A stretch of 62,481 bases of DNA from DATFLL01 sp035267785. Lineage in GTDB: Bacteria > Pseudomonadota > Gammaproteobacteria > DATFLL01. The position numbers were made by a program, and so were the translations under genes. Each line of letters begins with the position of its first letter. Position 1 is the first letter of the stretch. The notes beneath the pieces are model-generated. The model was not told the origin of the DNA. It ran no database searches and saw only the letters and a program-made list of their open reading frames with translations. This document shows positions 27,431-35,179 of the stretch, piece by piece. Where the stretch lies: the NCBI GenBank assembly GCA_035267785.1, contig DATFLL010000098.1:1-62481 (forward strand). The letters run 5' to 3'.

Positions 27431-28048
27431 GTGACTTGCTCACACTCCGAAAGCTGTGACCTTTATGTCCAGTTTGCCATGGAGCCGTCGCTCAAGCTGT
27501 GGAAGCAGCACTTCTGCGAAGGCGAATTCGAACGCTGCGCCCGTTTCCAGGTCGCCCTGTCGGGCCGTCCCGTGCCGCTCGGCCTCCTGCCCAACGGCAA
27601 GGAACTGCAGGCGGCGGCCCGCTCGCAGGACGAGGTGAATGCCACGGCCCTGTTCAACGCGGTCCTCAAGGGCCGGGTGGGTATGGTGAAGTCCTTCGTC
27701 AAATCGCGCAGCTCCACCACGCATATCACCAGCAGCGACGGCACCACGCCCGTGATGACCGCCGCCAGCGTCGGGCATCTGGAGATCCTGCAGATATTGC
27801 TCGAAGGGGGTTGCTGTCCGCATCCGCGCAACCAGGCCGGACAGTCGGCCCTGGACATCGCCGAGGCGGCCGGCCACACGGAGTGCGCCGATCTGCTGCG
27901 CGAGTACCTGGCCAAGACGCCGGCCCCGAGCGCCGCGCCCGTGGCTGCCGCGCCGGCCCAGACGACCGGGGAAAAGGTCCCGGAGAGTGCCGGCGGCATG
28001 TCGGAGGTCCTGGGATTCCTGCGCAAGCTCAACCCCCTGGCGCGGTAG
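27431..28048 (+). CDS. Cysteine-domain plus ankyrin-repeat protein
   Basis: A 205-residue protein. The first 60 residues hold a Cys pattern (CSHSESCDLY, then HFCEGEFERCARFQVA and LLPNGKEL) like the small C-x-n-YCxGxxxxCAR domain that occurs fused to bacterial signalling proteins; it may bind metal or sense redox. Ankyrin-type repeats follow (ATALFNAVLKGRVGMVKSFV, TPVMTAASVGHLEILQILLEGG, SALDIAEAAGHTECADLLREY), then an Ala/Pro linker and a short helix. The GTG at 27431 is chosen for its AGAGGA site; an ATG at 27416 is possible. It precedes a YeeE/YedE pair by about 80 bases. Confidence 0.72.
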   Translation: MTCSHSESCDLYVQFAMEPSLKLWKQHFCEGEFERCARFQVALSGRPVPLGLLPNGKELQAAARSQDEVNATALFNAVLKGRVGMVKSFVKSRSSTTHITSSDGTTPVMTAASVGHLEILQILLEGGCCPHPRNQAGQSALDIAEAAGHTECADLLREYLAKTPAPSAAPVAAAPAQTTGEKVPESAGGMSEVLGFLRKLNPLAR

Positions 28049-28126
28049 TCGATACATAGCGCTGTCCGCGGCGCACCGCGTGTGCGGCACCGCGCAACAC
28101 ACAAGTCATCGAGAGGTAGCGTTGAC

Positions 28127-28771
28127 GTGGAACTCGTAACCGGATATTGGCCTTGGTGGATCGGAGCCCTCGCCTTGGGCGGCGTCACCATCGGCTTCAC
28201 ACTGCTGATCGGACGTCCCCTGGGCGTATCGGGAAGCTGGTCCAAGGTCATCGGCTGGCGCGAGGAGCGAAAACTCGCCAAGAACGCCGCGGCGATTCAA
28301 CCCGGTTCCGAAGCGGCCCACGATGCCTTCCTCGCGGCCACCCTGGCCGAGTTCGGCGAAATGGGCCTGGCGGACGTCGACGATGCCGGCGAGACCGCCA
28401 CCAAGGCGCCCTCCGGCGCCGCCCACAACGCTGCCGGGGCGCAAACCATTCCGTGGACCGCCCACCTGGTGTTTCTGTTCTGCATGTTCCTCGGCGGCTT
28501 CCTGGCCACCTACCTCGCCGGCAACTTTCAGTTGCACTTCGAGCTCAGCGCCCTGCATACCCGCTTCGCGGGCGGCCAATGGCAGAGCTGGGCTGCACTG
28601 CTGTTCGGCGGCATGATGGTCGGCTTCGGCACGCAGATGGCCGGGGGCTGCACGTCCGGGCACGGACTGAGCGGCTGCTCGCGTCTGGCCACGGCCAGCC
28701 TCATCGCGACCATGAGCTTTTTCGGCACGGCCGTGGCCGTGTCCTTTTTCGTGGAGGTGTTGGCCCGATGA
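28127..28771 (+). CDS. YeeE/YedE (DUF395) transporter, first half
   Basis: A 214-residue inner-membrane protein with four to five helices and an extra cytoplasmic insert of about 70 residues after the first helices. The family motif GGCTSGHGLSGCSRL carries the conserved Cys pair thought to handle a sulfur-containing substrate such as thiosulfate. GTG start at 28127 after GAGAGG. The TGA overlaps the ATG of the second half (ATGA), so the two subunits are translated together. Confidence 0.88.
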   Translation: MELVTGYWPWWIGALALGGVTIGFTLLIGRPLGVSGSWSKVIGWREERKLAKNAAAIQPGSEAAHDAFLAATLAEFGEMGLADVDDAGETATKAPSGAAHNAAGAQTIPWTAHLVFLFCMFLGGFLATYLAGNFQLHFELSALHTRFAGGQWQSWAALLFGGMMVGFGTQMAGGCTSGHGLSGCSRLATASLIATMSFFGTAVAVSFFVEVLAR

Positions 28772-29193
28772 AGACCGGTTCCTTTAAGTTTCACGTCCTC
28801 TACGGACTGTTCGGTCTGCTCATGGGCGGCACGCTGGCGCGCATCGGCTTTGCCGACTATGACCAGGTCCACCGCATGTTCATCTTCGCCGACATGCGCC
28901 TGCTGTTCACCTTCGGCGGCGCCGTCGTGTTCGCCGGTGCGGTGTTCGCCGTATTGCGCGGGCACCTGCCCTACCACAACAAGACCCTGCAGCCGGGCAC
29001 GGTGCCGGGCAGCATACTGTTCGGGGCCGGCTGGGCCATCTGCGGCGCCTGTCCCAGCATCGTCTTCGTCCAGCTCGGCCAGGGGCGACTGCCCGCGCTC
29101 GCCACCCTGCTCGGGATCCTGTTCGGCGTCGTCCTGCACAAGTGGGCGCATGCGCGCTTCTTCCGCTGGGACACGGGCACCTGCGGCGTCTAG
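28768..29193 (+). CDS. YeeE/YedE (DUF395) transporter, second half
   Basis: A 141-residue membrane protein with about four helices. Its motif GAGWAICGACPSIVFVQLGQG carries the second conserved Cys pair (C-G-A-C) of the family. In other bacteria both halves are fused in one chain; here they are split and coupled by a 4-base overlap. Sulfur uptake (thiosulfate or a related sulfane sulfur species) is the likely job, and tusA lies 4 kb downstream. Confidence 0.88.
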   Translation: MKTGSFKFHVLYGLFGLLMGGTLARIGFADYDQVHRMFIFADMRLLFTFGGAVVFAGAVFAVLRGHLPYHNKTLQPGTVPGSILFGAGWAICGACPSIVFVQLGQGRLPALATLLGILFGVVLHKWAHARFFRWDTGTCGV

Positions 29194-29372
29194 CGGCTGC
29201 CCCGGAATCGATTCGCACTCGCGACGTTTTCAACACCCCGCTCCCTTGTTCCTTCACCGACGGCCGCGGCGGCCTCCCGCCGCACCGCCGCCTTCGCCGC
29301 GATCCGCGTCGCGGGGCTCCGCAAGCCTGCCCGGGTAACGTAGAATAGCCGGGCAACCGATTGGGGGGCTCC

Positions 29373-30221
29373 GTGAAACTGACCGTCGACGAATTCCGCG
29401 CCTGGGAGCACAAGTCCATTACCCTGCTCGGCATGTCCGGCGTGGGCAAGACGCGCCTGGCCAACATGCTGCGCAAGCACGACTGGTTCCACTACTCCGG
29501 GGACTATCGCATCGGCACGCGCTACCTGGACGAGGCGATCCTGGACAACATCAAGCAGCAGGCCATGCAGGTGCCGTTCCTGCGCGATTTGCTGCAGTCC
29601 GATTCCATCTACATCTGCAACAACATCACGGTCGACCACTTGAAACCGGTCTCGACCTTCCTGGGCAAGCTCGGCTGTCCCGAGCTCGACGGGCTGGGGC
29701 TGAAGGAGTTCAAACGCCGCCAGGAGCTGCATCGCCTCGCCGAGGTAGCGACGATGATGGACATACCCGAGTTCATCGACAAGGCACACTCGATCTACGG
29801 CTACCGCCACTTCGTCAACGACGCCGGCGGCAGCGTCTGCGAGCTCGACGACCCCGAGGTGCTGCGCGTGCTCGACGAGCACACCCTCATCCTCTACATC
29901 CAGGCGACCGAGGCCGACGAGCAGGCGCTTATCCGCCGCGCCGAGGCCGACCCGAAGCCGCTGTACTATCGCGAGGCCTTCCTCGACCAGCAGCTCGAGA
30001 TCTACATGCGCGAGCAGGACCTGCCCTATGTCGCGCTGATCGATCCCGACGACTTCGTGCGCTGGATGTTCCCGCGCCTGTTCTATTCGCGCATTCCGCG
30101 CTACGAGGCCATCGCCTCGCAGTATGGCTATACCGTCACCACCGACGAGCTGTCGGCCGTGCAGAGCGAGGACGACTTCCTGGTCCTGGTGGAATCGGTC
30201 GTAATGCGGCAGACTAAATAG
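29373..30221 (+). CDS. P-loop ATPase/kinase-like protein next to MetA
   Basis: A 282-residue soluble protein from a GTG start after a G-rich ribosome site. It has a Walker A loop, ITLLGMSGVGKTRLAN at about residues 17-32, in a shikimate/adenylate-kinase-like setting (YSGDYRIGTRYLDEAI follows where kinases hold a substrate Asp). The remainder (YGYRHFVNDAGGSVCELDDP, LYIQATEADEQALIRRAE) is conserved-looking but does not match a family I can name with function. It is 24 bases before metA, suggesting a role in methionine or homoserine metabolism, perhaps regulatory. Confidence 0.7.
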   Translation: MKLTVDEFRAWEHKSITLLGMSGVGKTRLANMLRKHDWFHYSGDYRIGTRYLDEAILDNIKQQAMQVPFLRDLLQSDSIYICNNITVDHLKPVSTFLGKLGCPELDGLGLKEFKRRQELHRLAEVATMMDIPEFIDKAHSIYGYRHFVNDAGGSVCELDDPEVLRVLDEHTLILYIQATEADEQALIRRAEADPKPLYYREAFLDQQLEIYMREQDLPYVALIDPDDFVRWMFPRLFYSRIPRYEAIASQYGYTVTTDELSAVQSEDDFLVLVESVVMRQTK

Positions 30222-30245
30222 CTCGATACCGACGAAGAGACCGCC

Positions 30246-31343
30246 ATGCCACTGGTCGCCAATTCCAACCTGCCCGCTTTCGAGCGCCTGCGCATCGAAG
30301 GGGAGACGGTCGTGCCCGGCGAGATCGCCGTGCACCAGGATATCCGCGAGCTGCACATCGGTCTGCTGAACATGATGCCCGATGCGGCCCTCTCGGCGAC
30401 CGAGCGTCAGTTCTTCCGCCTGGTCGGCGAATCCAACCAGATCGCCCAGTTCTACATGCATCCGTTCACGCTCAAGCAGCTCAAGCGCGGGCGCGAAGGG
30501 GCCGAGCACGTGGCGCGCCACTACGAGACCTTCGAGCAGTTGCAGTCCGAGGGACTCGACGCGCTGATCATCACCGGCGCCAACGTCACCGGACCGGAGC
30601 TGGCGAGCGAGCCGTTCTGGGAGCCGCTCATCGAGGTCATCGACTGGGCCTACGAGAACGTCACCTCGACGCTGTGCTCGTGCCTGGCCACCCACGCGGT
30701 GATGGAGTTTCGCTACGGGCAGAGACGCCGGCCGCTGGGCTTCAAGCGCTGGGGCGTATATTCGCACCGGGTCGTCGATCGCAAGCACCCGTTGGTCAGC
30801 GGCGTGAACACGCGGTTCGACGTACCGCACTCGCGCTTCAACCAGATCGACCGCGAGCAGTTCGACGAGGCGGGTGTGCATGTGCTGGTCGAAAGCGAAC
30901 AGGCGGATGTGCACCTGGCCGTCAGCGAGGACCTGTTCCGCCTCGTCTTCTTCCAGGGACACCCCGAGTACGACCTCATCAGCCTGCTCAAGGAATACAA
31001 GCGCGAGGTGGTGCGCTTCGCGCGCGGCGAGCGCGAGGACTATCCGCCGGTGCCCGAGAATTACTTCAGCCTCACGGCGCAGGCCGTGCTGGAGGAACAC
31101 AAGGAACGGGTGATCGACGCCCTGGAGGGAGGCCGTCCCGTGCCGGACCTGCCCGAGTCACTGCTGGCCACGCACGTGGACAACACGTGGCACGATACCG
31201 CCGAGGCGGTGATCAACAACTGGGTCGGCAAGATCTACCAGCTCACGAACAACGACCGCAAGCTGCCCTTCCAGGACCACATCGACCGCGACGACCCGCT
31301 CGGCCTGAAGGCGCGCGTCGCAGCCATGCGCGAGACAGGCTGA
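30246..31343 (+). CDS. metA: Homoserine O-acyltransferase, MetA (HTS) family
   Basis: A 365-residue enzyme that activates homoserine (by succinyl- or acetyl-CoA) in the first committed step of methionine synthesis. LHIGLLNMMPDAALSATERQ is the family start, the acyl-enzyme Cys is C146 in STLCSCLATHAVMEF, and the catalytic His-Glu pair lies in FFQGHPEYD. It is longer than E. coli MetA (309 residues), with a C-terminal extension of about 50 residues. The acyl donor cannot be told from sequence by eye. It probably forms an operon with the P-loop ATPase. Confidence 0.93.
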   Translation: MPLVANSNLPAFERLRIEGETVVPGEIAVHQDIRELHIGLLNMMPDAALSATERQFFRLVGESNQIAQFYMHPFTLKQLKRGREGAEHVARHYETFEQLQSEGLDALIITGANVTGPELASEPFWEPLIEVIDWAYENVTSTLCSCLATHAVMEFRYGQRRRPLGFKRWGVYSHRVVDRKHPLVSGVNTRFDVPHSRFNQIDREQFDEAGVHVLVESEQADVHLAVSEDLFRLVFFQGHPEYDLISLLKEYKREVVRFARGEREDYPPVPENYFSLTAQAVLEEHKERVIDALEGGRPVPDLPESLLATHVDNTWHDTAEAVINNWVGKIYQLTNNDRKLPFQDHIDRDDPLGLKARVAAMRETG

Positions 31344-31367
31344 CCCGGGCGAGGCGCCCCGGGCGGG

Positions 31368-32951
31368 CTAACCGGTCAGTGCCGCACCGTCGCCGCGCGG
31401 ATCGGCCGCGCCGCTGATCTCGCCGTCGGGGCCGCGCGCGATCGCCCCGGCATGACCCATCATTTCCTCGTAGTCGCCGAACACCTCCACCGGGTGTCCC
31501 CGCTCGCGCAGCGCCTCCACCAGCCCCGCATCGAAGCGCGACTCCAGCTTAAGCGTATCCGAGTTCGCTCCCCAGGTACGTCCGAGCAGCCAGCGCGGCG
31601 CGTCGATGGCCGCCTCGAGGTCGTAGCCGCGCGTCAGGTGGCGGGTCAGCACCGCCGCCTGGGTCTGGGGCTGGCCCTCGCCGCCCATGGTCCCGCAAAC
31701 CAGGGTGCGCCCGTCGCTCAGACGCAGCAGCGAAGGGCACAGCGTATGGAAGGGCTTGCGTCCCCCGCGCAGCGACCGTGTGTGGCCCGGCGCCAGGACG
31801 AAACTCGCGCCGCGGTTCTGCCAGCACAGACCGGTGCCCGGCAGCACAACCCCGCTGCCGAACTCGTGGTACAGACTCTGGATGGCGCTGGCGGCCCGCC
31901 CCTCGGCGTCGATGGCGCCGAACCAGGTCGTATCCGCCGCACTCCCACCGAACCACGGCACCGCGCGGTCCATGTCGATGACCCCCGCCTGGCGGTTCAG
32001 GGCGTGGGGCGCCAGTAAGGGCTCCAGATCGATATCGCCCATATCCTCCGGGTCGCGGATCAGCTCGTCGCGAAGCGCGAAGGCCTCCTTGGTCGCCTCG
32101 ACCAGGAAATGCACGTAATCCACCTCCTGGTCCAGGGCCACCGTACCGTCGCGGTAGGCGTACTGGCCGAGCAGCATCAGGGTCGCCAACCCCTGCGTCG
32201 GCGGACCGGTGGTAAACATCGTGCCCGGCGGCAACAGCCCGCCGAGGCGAAGCGCCAAGGGCTCGGCGATCTGCACATGATGGACTGCCAGGTCGGCACG
32301 CGTTACGGGGCTGCCGATGCCCGCCAGATCCGCGGCGATGGACTCGGCCAGCTCCCCGCGATAGAAATCGTCCGGTCCCGCCTCGGCCAGCCGTCTCAAG
32401 GTCGCCCCCAGAGCCGGCTGCGCGAACCGTGCATCGGCCGCGGGCGCCCGCCCGCCGTTCAGATAAACCTCGGCAAAACCCGGCTGCTCGGCGAGCTCGG
32501 CAAGCTTCGCGTCCGTCGTGCGCGACTGGCTCGCGCTCGTGGCAAATCCCGCCTCGGCGTGATGAATGGCCGCCTCCAGCAGACGCGCCAGCGGCAGGCG
32601 TCCGCCCCAGCGGCCGTGACCGATTTCCAGTGCCCCCTGCCAGGCCGAGACCGCGCCCGCCACGGTATTGGCGGCCAGCGGCCCGCGGTGCGGAATCGCC
32701 TCCAGGCCGGCGTAGCGCTCGCGCGTCAATCCCGCCGGCGTTCGCCCGGCCCCGTCGACCGCCAGTACCGGGTCGTCGGGGGCGGCCAGCAGCCAGAAGG
32801 CGTCGCCGCCCAGCCCGGTCATGTGGGGATAGACCACGGCAAGCGCCGCGGCAATGGCCACGGTCGCCTCCGCGGCATTGCCGCCCTCGCGGAGCACGTC
32901 CGCGCCCGCCTCGGCCGCCAGGGCGTGCGGTGCCACGACCATGCCCGTCAT
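31368..32951 (-). CDS. Gamma-glutamyltransferase family protein
   Basis: About 527 residues from the ATG at 32951. The Ntn-hydrolase family is clear: VVAPHALAAEAGADVLREGG with GNAAEATVA, the substrate region, and the autoprocessing site DTTWFGAIDAEGRAAS whose Thr would become the nucleophile of the small subunit. CGTMGGEGQPQTQ is the family's oxyanion-hole region. No signal peptide is evident with this start, unlike classical periplasmic GGT; longer in-frame starts (33032, 33074) add no recognisable sequence. Function may be glutathione breakdown or a related amidohydrolysis. Confidence 0.85.
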   Translation of the reverse strand: MTGMVVAPHALAAEAGADVLREGGNAAEATVAIAAALAVVYPHMTGLGGDAFWLLAAPDDPVLAVDGAGRTPAGLTRERYAGLEAIPHRGPLAANTVAGAVSAWQGALEIGHGRWGGRLPLARLLEAAIHHAEAGFATSASQSRTTDAKLAELAEQPGFAEVYLNGGRAPAADARFAQPALGATLRRLAEAGPDDFYRGELAESIAADLAGIGSPVTRADLAVHHVQIAEPLALRLGGLLPPGTMFTTGPPTQGLATLMLLGQYAYRDGTVALDQEVDYVHFLVEATKEAFALRDELIRDPEDMGDIDLEPLLAPHALNRQAGVIDMDRAVPWFGGSAADTTWFGAIDAEGRAASAIQSLYHEFGSGVVLPGTGLCWQNRGASFVLAPGHTRSLRGGRKPFHTLCPSLLRLSDGRTLVCGTMGGEGQPQTQAAVLTRHLTRGYDLEAAIDAPRWLLGRTWGANSDTLKLESRFDAGLVEALRERGHPVEVFGDYEEMMGHAGAIARGPDGEISGAADPRGDGAALTG

Positions 32952-33092
32952 CGGACCGCACCCTGTCTGATAACCATTTCGTTTCCTTTCAAAAGCCTGT
33001 CGCTCCCAATCACCGACGCATCGTATCCGCATGGCCGGGTCCCGGCCAAGGGCTGCAGACAATCTTGTGACCACCCTCCACCGCCGTCGGCC

Positions 33093-33138
33093 TTGACCCG
33101 GCCGTCGGCATCCACTAAGTTAATAAACGTTCACTTAG
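33093..33138 (+). promoter_or_regulatory. Sigma-70 type promoter with overlapping TetR-type palindrome upstream of tusA
   Basis: TTGACC (33093-33098), 17 bases, then TAAGTT (33116-33121) make a -35/-10 pair. A 24-base imperfect palindrome at 33115-33138 has arms CTAAGTnAA and TTnACTTAG and also contains TNAACGTTNA. It overlaps the -10 and start site, as expected for the TetR-family repressor encoded just downstream. Confidence 0.6.
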
Positions 33139-33190
33139 ATACCGCGGTCCGAGTGCACGGAAACCCATCCGAACGTAAGGAGTCACCAAC

Positions 33191-33421
33191 ATGCAAGCCT
33201 TTGATCGTGAACTGGATACTCGTGGGCTGAATTGCCCGATGCCGATCCTCAAGGCCAAGAAGAGCATCGCCGAGCTGGATGACGGCCAGGTCCTGCGCGT
33301 CGCCGCTACCGACCCCGGCGCGGTGAAGGACTTCGAGGCCTTTTGCCGCCAGTCCGGCCACGAGCTCCTGGAGAGCACCGCGGCGGACAATGAGTTCGTC
33401 TTTCTCATCCGCAAGCACTGA
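33191..33421 (+). CDS. tusA: TusA-family sulfurtransferase
   Basis: A 76-residue cytoplasmic sulfur carrier. The family signature is complete: LDTRGLNCPMPILKAKK with the persulfide-carrying Cys at residue 15 and the CPxP motif. TusA passes persulfide sulfur for tRNA thiolation and molybdenum cofactor, and in sulfur oxidisers to the oxidation machinery. It is preceded by AAGGAG. The TetR gene begins 15 bases after its stop, so both are probably in one transcript under the palindrome at 33115. Confidence 0.93.
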   Translation: MQAFDRELDTRGLNCPMPILKAKKSIAELDDGQVLRVAATDPGAVKDFEAFCRQSGHELLESTAADNEFVFLIRKH

Positions 33422-33436
33422 GCCGCATCCCGGCCC

Positions 33437-34045
33437 ATGACCAAGCGTCTGAAGGCGGCGGAGCGGCGTGCGTCGATCCTCGCGGTTGCCAAGGTCCTGT
33501 TCGCCGACCGCGGCTTCCACGGGGTGTCGGTCGATGACATCGCCCGCCGCCTGGGCGTCAGCCCCGCCGTCCTCTACCGGCATTTCCCCTCCAAGGAGGC
33601 GCTGTACGAGGCGGTGCTCGATCAAATCGCCGGTACGCGCGAGAGCTATATCGACGCCGTTCTCGACGGGCCGGACGATTTCGGCGCGGTGCTCTCGCGC
33701 ATGACGGCCGTGTTCGTCGACAGCATTGCCGCCGACCCCGACTATCTGCGCATGGAGATGCAGGCAGCGCTGGAGCACAGCCCGGCCACGACCCGTTTTT
33801 TCGAACACCGCTGGAAGTCGCTCACCGATTACGTCGAATTCAGCCTCAAGGAGCTCGCCCGGGAGGGTCTCGCCGCCCACGTCCACCCGCTCAGCGCCGC
33901 CCTGATGTTCCAGGGCATCGTTCGCGAGGCGCTGTATGCCAAGTGCATCTACCAATCGGAGTATTACCGCGACTACGACCTCGATACTCTGGTGGCGCGC
34001 CTCATCGAACTGTTCCTTCGCGCCATCGGCTATCGGGAGCCGTGA
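33437..34045 (+). CDS. TetR/AcrR-family regulator linked to tusA
   Basis: A 202-residue repressor. The N-terminal HTH is typical (RRASILAVAKVLFADRGFHG, VDDIARRLGVSPAVLYRHFPSKEALYEAVL); the C-terminal ligand domain is unclassified, with the lone Cys in KCIYQ. It is cotranscribed with tusA, and the palindrome over the tusA promoter is the likely operator, giving autoregulation of the pair. The inducer is not known. Confidence 0.88.
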   Translation: MTKRLKAAERRASILAVAKVLFADRGFHGVSVDDIARRLGVSPAVLYRHFPSKEALYEAVLDQIAGTRESYIDAVLDGPDDFGAVLSRMTAVFVDSIAADPDYLRMEMQAALEHSPATTRFFEHRWKSLTDYVEFSLKELAREGLAAHVHPLSAALMFQGIVREALYAKCIYQSEYYRDYDLDTLVARLIELFLRAIGYREP

Positions 34046-34075
34046 GCGCAGCGCGCCGTCGCCGCCCGGAGCGCC

Positions 34076-34633
34076 TCAGGGGTCGATACGGTACACCCAC
34101 TCATTGAGCATGTAGCCCGACATCGACTCGCGCCGGGTCTTGCGGATGACCACGCCGCCCAGCGACTCGGCGATGCGCCGGCTCGCAACGTTCGCCCTGT
34201 CGACGGGATAGATCAAATAGGCAAACGCCAGCCTGGCCTTGGCCCAGGCGACCAGCAGCTCGATCGCCTCGCGGCCCAGGCGCGCGCCGTGGGCGTCGAC
34301 CTTGAGCCAGATTCCCAGCTCCGGCGTGTCCCCCTGCGCGCGGTTGTGCAGACCGCAGACACCGAGGAACTCGCCGGTCGCGCGGCGCCGGATGGTCAGC
34401 ACCAATTCATCGCCGGCGGCCATATTGGCGCGGCTGGCGTCGATGAACCCGCGCACCTGGACCATGTCCTCCACCGGCTTGGGCAGCATGTAGCGGGTTA
34501 CCTCGGCGGTGAACTCGCGCAGAACGTCTTCGGCCGCGTCCTGTGCGATCGGCGTGAGCGTCACGCGCACTCCCTCGATGCGAACGGAGAGAAAGTCGAG
34601 GATAGCGTCGTCCTTGGCCCGGAGAGCGTTCAT
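34076..34633 (-). CDS. GNAT-family N-acetyltransferase
   Basis: A 185-residue protein of the RimJ/RimL-like GNAT subgroup. Seen are RVTLTPIAQDAAEDVL at the first strand, the GEFLGVCGLHNR strand, ELGIWLKVDAHGARLGREAI corresponding to the acetyl-CoA motif (G-x-G-x-x-A region, here less canonical), and RANVASRRIAESLGGV. The target is unknown. The start at 34633 is 13 bases after the thioesterase stop, so the two are likely cotranscribed. Confidence 0.8.
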   Translation of the reverse strand: MNALRAKDDAILDFLSVRIEGVRVTLTPIAQDAAEDVLREFTAEVTRYMLPKPVEDMVQVRGFIDASRANMAAGDELVLTIRRRATGEFLGVCGLHNRAQGDTPELGIWLKVDAHGARLGREAIELLVAWAKARLAFAYLIYPVDRANVASRRIAESLGGVVIRKTRRESMSGYMLNEWVYRIDP

Positions 34634-34646
34634 CGCCGACCGCCGC

Positions 34647-35066
34647 CTATTCACCGGCCGAAATCGAAAACCGCGCGCGGACCGCATCGCTGACGTCCGT
34701 GAGCCTGCCGCTGGCACGGTCGATCGGACACCACACGGTACGCGCCCGGGCGAGCAGTTGCCCGTCCGCGGCGCGCCGCAATTCGGTATGGCGCTCGAAC
34801 GAACGCCGCGACGCCTTGCCGACCCACGTCCGCGCCACGATCTCGTCGCCGAGATAGGCGGGGCGCTTGTAGTCGATCTCGTGGCGCACCACCACCCAGA
34901 TCAGGCTCGCCTGATCCTCGGCGCCGGCCCTCGCCCGCCAATGCGCCACGGCCGCGTCCTGCACCCAGCGCAGATAGACCACGTTGTTGACGTGACCGAG
35001 CATGTCGATGTCTTCGGCATCGACCGGTATTCGCAGCTCGAAACGCTCGACGGGCGTATCGTCCAT
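34647..35066 (-). CDS. Acyl-CoA thioesterase, 4HBT hotdog family
   Basis: A 139-residue hotdog-fold enzyme. The catalytic region reads DMLGHVNNVVYLRWVQDA with the active-site Asp/His/Asn of 4-hydroxybenzoyl-CoA thioesterase-like proteins, followed by WVVVRHEIDYKRPAYLGDEI. Probable role is hydrolysis of short acyl-CoA. The ATG at 35066 is preceded by GGGAGCG and begins MDDTPVERFEL, preferred over the longer start at 35099. Confidence 0.85.
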   Translation of the reverse strand: MDDTPVERFELRIPVDAEDIDMLGHVNNVVYLRWVQDAAVAHWRARAGAEDQASLIWVVVRHEIDYKRPAYLGDEIVARTWVGKASRRSFERHTELRRAADGQLLARARTVWCPIDRASGRLTDVSDAVRARFSISAGE

Positions 35067-35179
35067 TTCGCTCCCGCTTCCCAATCCGCGCACACGCATT
35101 CCGCCCCTAGTCTAGCCCGTGCCGGGGCGCAAGCGACACCGCGCTGCGGTGTTCGTTACCGCGACGGGCGCGGGCGCCG

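Noticed and set aside
29190..31100. Long minus-strand open frame opposite the ATPase and metA
   Set aside because: Antisense shadow of two clear plus-strand genes; no domain seen.
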